Shown one piece after another: positions 9,288 to 19,000 of a DNA stretch of 64,000 nt. The number at the start of each line of letters is the position of its first letter. Position 1 is the stretch's first letter. The position numbers were made by a program, and so were the translations under genes. This DNA comes from Symbiodinium kawagutii (Eukaryota > Sar > Dinophyceae > Suessiales > Symbiodiniaceae): assembly GCA_009767595.1 (NCBI GenBank), contig VSDK01025670.1, positions 36,349 to 100,348 on the forward strand, read 5' to 3'. The notes beneath the pieces are model-generated. The model was given only the letters and a program-made list of their open reading frames with translations. It searched no databases and had not been told where the DNA came from.

Positions 9288-12200
9288 TTAGGTCGACCGC
9301 ACTGGGCGAGACAAGTCATTTGAAGACCTGATGGGGCGCCGACATGTAAAGTCAGCCAAAGCCGTTTTGGCCTTCAGGCTGATCTGCGGTGGGGCTTGTA
9401 GCGCTACCCCCGCCTGTGGTGTATGTACACGGAGCGCCAACAGGCTCACCCCCGTGCACCATTCAAAATTAAAATGATGTTGGCCCAAAAAGTGAAGAAA
9501 ACTCTTCACCAGGCGTACTGTTTGAGCTACAGTGAGCTCCCTGTGGTGAGCCCATGCCCGCACTTCGCTGTTGACCCAGGTATTTGCCAGTACTGGGTGA
9601 GGCAACGGTGCCCAGTCCGGGCGCAACGTCCCCACCAGGACGGCCAACTCCAGAAAGGTGAAGCGAATAATGCGGCTGTCAGGGCTACGCGCACAGTCCA
9701 AGAGGAGCAGGAGGAAGTGCTTGGTGAAGTCGGTTCCAAAGCGAAGGCGAGCTCCATCAAGGTCAGGGCTTCCAATCCATTCAGTCGAGATCTGCTCTAA
9801 AGGATCACGTTGTGAAGGGCTTTCCCAGTCAACCTCCACCAAAAGGCCAGGATCATCCTCTGCGGGGTCAGACCGCACCGCAGGGGGCAAGGCCTCAGCA
9901 CGTGCATCGTAGAGAGCAAGATGAAGGGCTTGAAGACGTTGGAGATCACTAAGTTCTTCACGATGATGACGCCATAGTTCACGATGTAGCCTGCGCGCCT
10001 CATCCGAGTGCAGTCGCTGGGCGATGGCAGCCTCCAAATCAGCGCGAGCATTCCACCGGGCCGTCCAATCATCCACGTCTTGATCCTGAAAGGTTGTGGG
10101 TCGATGCGCTGGGATGTGCTGGACAGTCAGTGGGAATGATCGAAGGGCTAGAAGGTTTCGAAGATCCTGCCAAAGATCAGCGTTGGTCTCCTCTGGAAGG
10201 TCGGCAAGGCTGTGTAGCAACCGACTGAGGCCGGCTGCAAGATAAGTGCTGTCTGTCCAGATGGTAGCGGAGCACGGGTAGGTGTTGGCATACTCCACTG
10301 CGGCTGCACCTGCTCGAAGTTCTGCACGGTCAGCTGACTGATGGACGCCAGAAAGAGCTCCACGAGCAACCCAAGTGTCTCTTGCCGGGCAAACCACAGC
10401 CCAGGACGCAAGAGCATAGTCGGGGATGCTTCCTCCAAGGCAAGAGCCATCAGTGAACAGATGACAATGAGATTCCACAACAGCTCCAGGAGGCTTCCGT
10501 TCAACGATATCATCATCTCCACACTGTGCTGCGCGGAAGGGGCCCAGCCAAGGATTGGCTGAGGGGAGACATCTAATCTTCTTGTGATAGGGCCACTGTG
10601 CAACCGTGGCGATGTTGAGAGGCGAGGCTTGACGGACGTGTTCCAAGGCTGGGCAAACCTCCAGCCTGTGGGTCATGGAGTCCGGTTGCTGGCAGAGCGG
10701 GCACACACAATCCTGTGTCAGGTCATACTTGGCATGCTGACCCGGTTCTTGGAAAGTTCCATCTTGTAGTACTCGTACCAGGCCTCGTTGATGGGGCGGC
10801 ACACCACGGGCTGCTTGCAGCAGCACCTGTCTGTCGATGCCGTACAGGCCCATCATATCCTTGCGGTGGCTGACTTCCCGCCACACGACCCAAGACCAGG
10901 CATCGAGCAGCAGGCCATATAGAGCCTTCTCAGAGAGAAGCAGCAGCGAGTGCCACACCCCATGGTGGTCGAAGAAGCCAGGGACCTCGATGGACCATCC
11001 AAGGTACTCACATTGTTCCAGTAACTTTGCAAAAGGTCCATGCGTCTTCTTGCCCACAAAGTGATCCATGTAGTGCTGCCACTCATCAAAGAGGTAAAGA
11101 TGCTTTTTCCCAATGCGAAGGAAGGTATTGAAGACAGTCCAGACCTGGAAGAAGCCGGGGTCACACTGTGCTGGGCAAAGAAGAAAGAGGCGAAGGGCAG
11201 GCGAGGCCCCAGCCTTACGGTACCCCAAGGCTTTCATAGCCTCGGTTCGAAGGGTTTTCAGGTGGGTCCAGCTCAATGGGCAAATAGCGATACCATAGAA
11301 AGCCCGTTGCCAAAAAGCTTGTTGTAGCGCCATCCATTTGGAGGGTTCTGGACACGGAACAGCTCGAAGTCGTGGCCAGAGTGAGTCAAGAGATTGAAGG
11401 CGATGTCGTTGTTCAGCAATAATATGACTGCAACCGTAGACCATCTGAGCGCCCAAGTCCTTCATGGCTGTTTCCACCCGGTGTCCATACGATTGCAGGG
11501 TGGCTCGAAGACTGGGTGTGGTTCCCCAGGTGTAGGTCTTGGCTGTGTCCAGTTCCAAGCGCCACATGCATACCCAGGTCTCAAGGCAGGTGATCCCCCA
11601 CTGCAGGTGGAAGAAAGAGGCCGCAAAGATCTCCAAGTTGTCCACAAAGGAAAGACAAATACATCTGGGCGCATACACACGCATGTAGGCGTGTAGGGTC
11701 AATCCCACCAATGACATGGCGGCACATGATAGGGCGCATCCTTCCGGATAGCCAACATTGCTCATCACAGACGGTCCGGTCTCGCCCTGGACCACAAAAC
11801 GCCTTTCTGTGGTGGCCAGGAAGGCATGCCAGTGGTCAACAATCATCTCTGGTACTCCCAAGAGCAATGCGAGACGTCGAATAGGTTCTCTCGGCAAGGT
11901 CTCGAAGGCTTTGCGGAGATCGGTAACATAGCCCAGTAGACCATCTCCACGCTGGTGATCGCTCTCCAGGAGAGCTTGCAAGAGAACCCACAGGTCTGCT
12001 GGCTCGCATCCTGGCATAAATCCGAGTTGATGCTCGGTGGCAATGGTGCTGACGTGGGCCAGTATGTCCTTGGCTCGAAGGCTCGACCAGCTGCGGTACA
12101 GAACGCTGTACACGATGATCGGCCTGTGGGTGTCGGCCTCACAGGCTCCCTCACGCTTGGGCAATGCTTGCACAAAGCCTGGACGCAGCTGTTGTGGCCA

Positions 12201-13418
12201 TACTGCTGCAGCTTCGCTTGCGTGGAGGATGGAGAGCAGCTCATCTCTGAAGCAGGCTGGCATGTACTGCAGGTCCAATCTGTCGTAGCCATCTGGTCCA
12301 CGGGCAGCCTTGGCGGTGAACTTGGTGGTAATAGCGTCCCAGGCTTCCCCAGAGATCGGTTTGTAGCTCATTTGTCGGCTGGGGAGATATGCTTGAGCGA
12401 ATTGCACTATCTGATCCCAGGCCTGTTCAGGAGGGAGATGATCCTTCCACCAGCGAGGGGACCAAAATCTGCAAAGCTCATCCTGAATAGCCACTGGGGT
12501 AACACAGTGTTGACGAATCTGGGCAGCCTGCGGTGCCTGGACTAGCCAATCTGGATCCAGGGGAATGCAGGATACATCCGTGGATTCCAGGAAAATCTGT
12601 AGTGCTCCTACACAAAGCGTAGCAGGAAGGCGTAGCTCCGGGACCTCGTCCAAGGTGAGGGTAGACCCATCTGCAGCCACGCTACGGACCGTAGTGTGGT
12701 GGGTGCGGACCAAGTAGTGCAGGCCTGTGCGAGTAGAGGTCTTCAAAGCACCAAACACACGAGTTCTCTTCTCCTGGAAGGTCAACTTGAGCAGCTTATG
12801 CCTCTGACGAAGGTGCCATGCTTCGAAGCGACGATAATTCTGCTGGAAGTCGTCAAACACTGCTTCACAAAGTGGCAATGCGGGCACTTCAGCTGGAAAG
12901 TCCAATGGGAGCCCTGCCAGCCTAGTAGGTCTATTACGCCACCAGACATCCCACCCGTCTTCAAAGCCACGAGCGGTTCTGATGGCCCTCCACAAAGAGA
13001 CTCGATAGAGCTGGGCATCCACTGTCTGCTTTCCCGCGCGAAGAGCGTGAACCATGCTCTGAAGACGGCGAAGTTGTTGGAACCACTTCTGGACAGTGCG
13101 GCCAATGGTGTCTGCAGCTGGCCGAAGTTCACCGGGGCGAGAGGCTTTCAGGAGCGAGTCGCTGTCCTCTGCCCTGTACTGCTGGCGGCAGGACTTTGCC
13201 GGGAGTATCCACAAATCCCGTGAAACTAGCTTCATAGTCTTGGGAGAACCGGGCATAGCGCTCCTGTAGGGAGAGGTCAGGATGATGTCCAACTTGATGA
13301 GTCGCCTGCTCCCACTGCGTCTTGTCCAACAGATCCCAAGGAATCTTCGCTGGCATAGTCCAAACCATCTGCGTGGGGCTCCATGAAGGAAATAGAAAGC
13401 AACCAGCCAATGCGGCAT
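9288..13418 (-). CDS. LINE-1 ORF3: reverse transcriptase - RNase H polyprotein
   Basis: 1376 residues from the first ATG (13418); the frame is open from 13478, overlapping ORF2 by about 350 nt in the +1 frame. RT motifs in order: ARGPDG (372-377), RPIIVYSVLYR (432-442), HQLGFMPG (463-470), motif A TDLRKAF with Asp 500, motif B GYPEGCALS (556-564), and motif C SFVDN with Asp 593 and Asn 594 in place of the usual second Asp. A C-X2-C-X7-H-X4-C zinc motif begins near 905. RNase H (986-1130) has TDGS, AELR, TDST and a final Asp near 1127. About 245 further residues form an extension with ITFxELA-like sequence shared with LINE-2. It would reverse-transcribe the element RNA at the nicked target. 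The N-terminal 80 residues may be untranslated if expression is by frameshift. Confidence 0.92.
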   Translation of the reverse strand: MPHWLVAFYFLHGAPRRWFGLCQRRFLGICWTRRSGSRRLIKLDIILTSPYRSAMPGSPKTMKLVSRDLWILPAKSCRQQYRAEDSDSLLKASRPGELRPAADTIGRTVQKWFQQLRRLQSMVHALRAGKQTVDAQLYRVSLWRAIRTARGFEDGWDVWWRNRPTRLAGLPLDFPAEVPALPLCEAVFDDFQQNYRRFEAWHLRQRHKLLKLTFQEKRTRVFGALKTSTRTGLHYLVRTHHTTVRSVAADGSTLTLDEVPELRLPATLCVGALQIFLESTDVSCIPLDPDWLVQAPQAAQIRQHCVTPVAIQDELCRFWSPRWWKDHLPPEQAWDQIVQFAQAYLPSRQMSYKPISGEAWDAITTKFTAKAARGPDGYDRLDLQYMPACFRDELLSILHASEAAAVWPQQLRPGFVQALPKREGACEADTHRPIIVYSVLYRSWSSLRAKDILAHVSTIATEHQLGFMPGCEPADLWVLLQALLESDHQRGDGLLGYVTDLRKAFETLPREPIRRLALLLGVPEMIVDHWHAFLATTERRFVVQGETGPSVMSNVGYPEGCALSCAAMSLVGLTLHAYMRVYAPRCICLSFVDNLEIFAASFFHLQWGITCLETWVCMWRLELDTAKTYTWGTTPSLRATLQSYGHRVETAMKDLGAQMVYGCSHIIAEQRHRLQSLDSLWPRLRAVPCPEPSKWMALQQAFWQRAFYGIAICPLSWTHLKTLRTEAMKALGYRKAGASPALRLFLLCPAQCDPGFFQVWTVFNTFLRIGKKHLYLFDEWQHYMDHFVGKKTHGPFAKLLEQCEYLGWSIEVPGFFDHHGVWHSLLLLSEKALYGLLLDAWSWVVWREVSHRKDMMGLYGIDRQVLLQAARGVPPHQRGLVRVLQDGTFQEPGQHAKYDLTQDCVCPLCQQPDSMTHRLEVCPALEHVRQASPLNIATVAQWPYHKKIRCLPSANPWLGPFRAAQCGDDDIVERKPPGAVVESHCHLFTDGSCLGGSIPDYALASWAVVCPARDTWVARGALSGVHQSADRAELRAGAAAVEYANTYPCSATIWTDSTYLAAGLSRLLHSLADLPEETNADLWQDLRNLLALRSFPLTVQHIPAHRPTTFQDQDVDDWTARWNARADLEAAIAQRLHSDEARRLHRELWRHHREELSDLQRLQALHLALYDARAEALPPAVRSDPAEDDPGLLVEVDWESPSQRDPLEQISTEWIGSPDLDGARLRFGTDFTKHFLLLLLDCARSPDSRIIRFTFLELAVLVGTLRPDWAPLPHPVLANTWVNSEVRAWAHHRELTVAQTVRLVKSFLHFLGQHHFNFEWCTGVSLLALRVHTPQAGVALQAPPQISLKAKTALADFTCRRPIRSSNDLSRPVRST

Positions 13419-16038
13419 GATCAGCAAAAGCGTCCCAAGAGTCAGCTCTGTGGAAAATCGACACCAATTCCGGAGAGATCAGGACGAAGTCCGTAATGGT
13501 GGAGCCTTTGCACGTACAGGTCAAGGGGCGTCCAGTGCGTTCAAAGGCAAGGTGTTGGAGGTCTCTCCAACCCAAATCAAAGAGCACTTGAAGTGCAGGA
13601 AGCCCAGTCAGGTCATGATTGAAGTCACCGGCAATGTAGCGGGGACCAGTGGCAGAAAGACCCAGCTCTTGGACCACCGTATCCATCAGCTGTTGTGTAG
13701 CTGGCAAGGCCTTAGGCCATGTAGGTGATTTGGGAAAACCATAGATGGAAGCTCCCAAGACAGCGTAGGGGCCATGCCAGGCCTGCGTGATCTGGGCTCG
13801 GCCAAGCTGATATTCATCACCAGGCCACTTGATGTGAATGGGTCGAAGGGTGAGGTCTGCAAAAGTGAGGACTCCAGCCCATTGTCCAGCTGTTCGGCTG
13901 CGAGCTCGAAGGGGCATAGGTGCTCCACAAGTGACCATGAGGGAACGATGATGACGAAGTCCTGCTGTTTTAATGGCGCGGGCAGCGGGGCCCATGGAAA
14001 TCGCTGACAACTGCGTCTCAGAGACCGTCCATAGACCATACGGGAGGGCAGCCAACGTTTCCTCCTTGCCCCGCACGCCGGAGGGGTTTGTAGTGCCGAT
14101 CCATACCTCTGTCGGGCCAGGGTGCAGTGCTTCGCCAAAACGATGGCCACCAGCAAAGCCGACTGCTGTAGAACTGGTCACCAGGCTGGGGAGAAGACAC
14201 CAAAGAATGTTCCGAAAGAAGCGACTTCGGACTCGTGGAAGTTTGCATGGAGACCGCAATGCGGTAGCCCAGGTATCAAATAGTCCACACCAGAGACCAA
14301 GCAGTAATAGCATAGTGCAAGTGTGCGAAGGAAGAGCATCTCCACGATCTGGCGAAGGTGTAGAAGGGAACGGTGGCGTATGACCAGGGGAGTAGCCGGT
14401 GTTGAAGGAACTGCATGTTGGCGAAGAAGACTGTGCCGGAGTCTCATCCATCGAGGTGTCGGGGCTGACCAGCTCCTGCAGATCAGAAGGAAAGAACCAG
14501 ATGCGTAGTACCGATCCTTCATGCACGGGATGGGGCTCCCCTCTTTCGGTCACATACCGACCATCCAGTTGGACCAGGCAGTCATGATCACGACAATCTT
14601 CCTGCATCTGACATGAAGCCAATATCTGATCCCGGATGACCAAAGGAGGCAGTAGGAGTAGAAACAGGTCTCCTCGCTGAAAGGCCTGGGTTCCTCGTCC
14701 ATCTCCTTGCAATAAAATCTCCACCATGGTAAGCCGAGATTGACGAAAGATGTCGCCGGGAACTGGATGTCGAACTGCAAGGACTTGGTCCGCTGGCATC
14801 AAAGGGAGGTCACGAATGAACGGGTTGAAGACGATAAATTGCCAGCCCCAGTATGAGGTGAAGAAATGGACATCCTTCAGTTCACCCAAAAAATGTGGCA
14901 GAAGTCGCGGAGAGTCAGTCCCCATGTCATACAGATGCTCGTCGTAGGGCATCGGCACCATATAGCGTAGTGGAACTGTGGGGCAAACGGTGAGGAGGTA
15001 CCGACCTTCCACCCGGTTGATGCGAGTCGAGGTCGCAATGTCACTGTAGACCGTGGTGACTGCGACTTGGAAGTTGTAGGCAATCTGTCGGCTGGAGTCC
15101 ATATCAGTGAAGCGGTCCTCATACATGGATTGAGCGACCCAGTCAGCCCATCCTGCAGGGACAGGAAGGATCGGAGCAGTGGCATCGAGCCAATTGCCCA
15201 TCATCCGATGTAGCCAGGCTGGCTGTCTTGGAGCCATGATGTAGATGTAGCTGCCCATGAAGAAGAAAGGGTCGTCATCAGATGAAGGAACCCGACCATT
15301 TACTTGAGCTGCACAAGGTCGTTGAAGACAACGGCGATGTCCTGTCCAATGGAGAAGTTCTCGTGCTGGGCGGGTAGACGGCCAAACCAGGGGAGTCAAA
15401 AAGCCGGAGTACAGGCCGGCGTGAAGATCCCAATCTTGATATTCCAGGAGTATTGCAACTTCGTGGGGGCGAAGGTCCAACTGAGCAGCCAGAATAAAAG
15501 TTTCCACGCCACCTCGCGAGTGGGCCGATTGGCGCACAGTAGGGTGGACTTCGAACAAACGCCAAGGAGGTGGTTGTTGAAGATCAGGCCAATGAAGAAG
15601 GATTTGTCGCCGAAGTGCCTGGAGTGTAGTGGTGGGAAGTGCACGAACCCGAAAGAGATGGCTGCGTCCAATGCCTTGAGGATCAGGGCGGAAGATCTTG
15701 AGAAGGCGATTGCCACCCAAAGTTTCCAGGCAAGTGAGATCGCCATGTTCTTGTCGAAGTGCTCGGTCAAGAGGAGTTTCTTGGTCTGCTCTCCTGCCTG
15801 TGCAATGCCACGCACCCAACGTAGAAAGAAGGATTTGAACCACCGTTGGACCCCGGGGTGGTCTGGAACGGACACCATGTCTGGGAACTCGTCGGCATGG
15901 TGAGGTGTTGCGGCAGCCACGGCAGGTGTACCAAAGCTGCTCAACAAAAAGAGCCATAGAAAAGGCAATGTCAGCCATGTAATGCATCGCGTCTTTCCCG
16001 GCACCCGGCCAGGACCGGGCCCGGGCTTGGTTTGTCAT
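13129..16038 (-). CDS. LINE-1 ORF2: endonuclease/exonuclease/phosphatase (APE-type) protein
   Basis: 969 residues beginning at an ATG whose last two bases are part of the ORF1 TGA stop (ATGA at 16035-16038). Residues 1-640 are not recognised. They contain two related blocks, CAAQVNGR...GSYIYI (242-267) and CLVQLDGR...GSVLRI (487-513), and hydrophobic segments near 576-595 and 610-630. The motif GEALHPGP (635-642) precedes the endonuclease. The EEP domain (about 645-885) shows Asn 651, Glu 674 (VSET), GDFN at 804-807, Asp 850 and the terminal DH at 873-874. In non-LTR elements this domain nicks the target DNA to prime reverse transcription. The last 100 residues overlap ORF3 in another frame, and a +1 shift near the end would join the two into one product. 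Confidence 0.88.
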   Translation of the reverse strand: MTNQARARSWPGAGKDAMHYMADIAFSMALFVEQLWYTCRGCRNTSPCRRVPRHGVRSRPPRGPTVVQILLSTLGAWHCTGRRADQETPLDRALRQEHGDLTCLETLGGNRLLKIFRPDPQGIGRSHLFRVRALPTTTLQALRRQILLHWPDLQQPPPWRLFEVHPTVRQSAHSRGGVETFILAAQLDLRPHEVAILLEYQDWDLHAGLYSGFLTPLVWPSTRPARELLHWTGHRRCLQRPCAAQVNGRVPSSDDDPFFFMGSYIYIMAPRQPAWLHRMMGNWLDATAPILPVPAGWADWVAQSMYEDRFTDMDSSRQIAYNFQVAVTTVYSDIATSTRINRVEGRYLLTVCPTVPLRYMVPMPYDEHLYDMGTDSPRLLPHFLGELKDVHFFTSYWGWQFIVFNPFIRDLPLMPADQVLAVRHPVPGDIFRQSRLTMVEILLQGDGRGTQAFQRGDLFLLLLPPLVIRDQILASCQMQEDCRDHDCLVQLDGRYVTERGEPHPVHEGSVLRIWFFPSDLQELVSPDTSMDETPAQSSSPTCSSFNTGYSPGHTPPFPSTPSPDRGDALPSHTCTMLLLLGLWCGLFDTWATALRSPCKLPRVRSRFFRNILWCLLPSLVTSSTAVGFAGGHRFGEALHPGPTEVWIGTTNPSGVRGKEETLAALPYGLWTVSETQLSAISMGPAARAIKTAGLRHHRSLMVTCGAPMPLRARSRTAGQWAGVLTFADLTLRPIHIKWPGDEYQLGRAQITQAWHGPYAVLGASIYGFPKSPTWPKALPATQQLMDTVVQELGLSATGPRYIAGDFNHDLTGLPALQVLFDLGWRDLQHLAFERTGRPLTCTCKGSTITDFVLISPELVSIFHRADSWDAFADHAALAGCFLFPSWSPTQMVWTMPAKIPWDLLDKTQWEQATHQVGHHPDLSLQERYARFSQDYEASFTGFVDTPGKVLPPAVQGRGQRLAPESLSPR

Positions 16039-19000
16039 TCTGTGCGCGGTTTGACATGGCGCTCTCGAAGCAGGTCTTGGAGGCTTGCAAACCCTTGCTC
16101 AATTCTGGTGCCCATGTCCGTAAGCCCCTGTCGGTTCTCTCCCAGTTGCTGGGTCAGGGTACCAACCTGCTGGTGGATCTCGTTCTTGGTCTCCATGAGC
16201 TGGGTCGTGAGGCTACCAACTTGGGATTGCAAGGTTGTGGTGGCCTGGCCTGCATCTTGAAACCAGCTTTCAAACTTGTCCTGCTGCTGGCGGATCTGGG
16301 TGATGTCAGTCTCCAGACGTTGAAATCGTTGTTCATGGGCCTCCTTCACGAAGTCCTGCACGGAGTTCTGCAGCTGCTGGATCTTGGCAGGGCGCAAGGG
16401 CGCTTCATCCACCTCCATGGCCTTGTTGGGGGGATTGAAACCACCCCATGGATCTGGACCTGACCAGGGGATCACATTCTCCTTGTTCTCGGTCTTGTTC
16501 TGGTTCTCCACATACTTGCGCCATGGGTTGGACGGACCAGCCTCATTCGATCCTTGTGCTTTCGCCCCATGGGACTGGTCCTTCTTCAAATGGGTGAGCG
16601 TCTTCTGAGAGCTGAGCACTGCAAGAGGGGTCTTGGCAGTAGGAGGCTTGCGGTGCAATGTGAGGACCACATCGCCATCAGAGGTAGGGAGAACCATACT
16701 TGGTGGAGGGGCTTCGGCTCCAATGAGCCAGGCACGGCCATGTTGATCTCCTCGAGCTGGCTGTAGAGGGCGAGCGGCCCAGCCCCACTGCTTGATGAGG
16801 GCGATGACCCCAGCTCGTTGGATGCCATGTGGGAGCGGTCTGGCTTCGTAGACTGCGGTCACCGCGACCTCAGAGTACTGCGAGTCCACGTCCAAGGCTG
16901 CATGCAAGGATTCTGCATCTGATGTGCGAGCTCTGATGCCATAGCGTCCATTCCACCGAGCAAGGCAGATGCTGCGCTCGTGCGTCTTCACCTGGTGCAT
17001 GGCGTCGGCATAGGTCACGCCTGGGAGCCAGATGATGGAGGTGCTGTCATCAGGTTTGCGACCATCCATGGAGCGCTTCTCATAGTAGATGCCATCTGTG
17101 CCAGAGCGCTGTTGTAATCCATCAGCGCATGCCAGAGGTATGCGGATCAGCACCTGAAATTGCTCCGCCTCCTCTGCTCCTGATTTGCGGCCTCTTTGAG
17201 TGGACCAGGATCTGCTCCAGAGGTCTTGCAAGACTGCATCAATGTCAGGTGCATCCACTGCCGGGTGGTACTTGGGGCATTGTTGACCGCAGCGATCACC
17301 ACGGCATAGAACAAGTCGAGGTGTTCGTTCCAGGATGGAGCGCACAGGGGCTTTTGTGAAAGGCTCCCAAGGACCAGGCCATTGGTCCCGCCACACCGTG
17401 ACCTTGAAAGTGACTGTATCAAGCTTTGGCACAGTGGGCACATTCTCATGGGTGGTGCGGATCACGGATTCATCTCCAAGCTGCAGTAGGGAGCCGTCCA
17501 CCAACACTGGTTCTGCTGTGGGCTTGTACAGCGCGGGGAAACGGATGTTCTCCACCGTCAGCAGCCCTTGGGACTCATAGGGCACTGGCTCAACTGTGAG
17601 GACGGCCAGTGCTCCGGTGGAGATGGGCTGGTCTTTCTTCAGGTAGGGCGCCACTTCGGTCAGAGTACCAAAGGCTAGGCCAGCGCGCTCTGCTGCGACA
17701 TCCGCCATAGAAATTTGCGAGATGTCCCCACCATCCTCTTGCTGGAAAGTACCCGGAACCAATTGCAATTGGGCCGGGTCAAGAATGACCGGAGCCGCTG
17801 ATCCCTTGGAATGGTTTTTCCGCTCCGACGGCGAGGCTTTGAATTTGGCTTGAGCACGGAGACGGATTTGCTGCTGCAGCTCGTCCGGCTTGACAAAGAG
17901 GAAGTTGACTTTGGGCGCACTTCCCAAGGCCTTGAGGTATTGCCAGGGATTTTTCGCTTCAAGGGCTGAAAGAATCTTGCCCCTCCCAATCTTGGTGATG
18001 GCGGCCATAGCCCGCTCTTCAGCTCGATCTGCTGGCACGCCATGTTGTTGAAGCAGGTCACGAAGTGGCCACAGCACGGTCTCAGGGGCATCCTCATCAC
18101 GTCCACGTGCTCGGAGTCCGGAATGATCAAAGCGACGAAGCAAGGTGCAATGCCAAGCGATCTGCTCTGGTGCGGATAATTCATCCCAAAGGCGAAGATC
18201 CAGACCCAAATGCAAAAGGGCCACAGTGCCACAGGTGGAAGCATGGTCTTGGGTGAAGGCTGTCAGGTACTCCACCGTGAGGGTTTTCACCTGGAGACGA
18301 CGTTGGATGAACTGGGCCAAGTTGAAGATGTGTTCATGGAGGCTGTGATCACAGCCATCCCAGCATTGGACCGTGAGCAGTTCGCCGTCCACGGTGAAGT
18401 TGATATAGAGCCAGTGATCCTCCACGGCAATGCATGTGCGAACTGTGCCATAGAGGGCACCAATGCACCAGTGCCATAGGTGTTGTTGTGTGCGGTCTTC
18501 GTGGAGCCTGGTAGCCAAGGCACATGGCATCCAAAAGCTTCTTTCTGCGAGGGGGCTGAGGTGCTGCAATCGCTTGGCAATCACATCAATGACTTGGTGG
18601 CTAAGACCGAGATCTGCACGAAGGGAATCAGGCGGACCACAGGCACGAAAACTACCCAATGTGGATTGGCGCGATAGCCGTTCATGCCAGAGTCCTTCAT
18701 CTGGGACAGTATCCAAGGTCCAGAGGTTCAGGCAAAGGCCCAGGTGTTGCAACGCAACTGTCCCACAAGTAGCCGCATGCTGCTGTCTCAAGATGTACTG
18801 GCAACTGATGTCCACGAAGTCCAAGTCCAGCAGTTCCTGCCAGTGCATGCCAAGGGTAGTCAGTTTCGCCTCATAGGTGGGGGCAAGACCATCCCAAGCA
18901 ACCAGACGGAGTGTGTTGTGTGCGATGGAGGCTTGAAGAAGGACCCAGTGCCCTTCGAAGACGAAAGCGGACCACATAGTAGCTTCTCGAAGTGGTTGAA

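Noticed and set aside
13140..13160. Antizyme-type TCC-TGA shift site in the ORF2/ORF3 overlap of LINE-1
   Set aside because: TCCTGA is present but in the third frame, so the ribosome would not meet the stop in the required register.
14110..14140. 2A ribosome-skipping peptide at HPGP
   Set aside because: The 2A consensus Asp and Glu are absent and Asn is His; kept only as a shared motif of unknown use.
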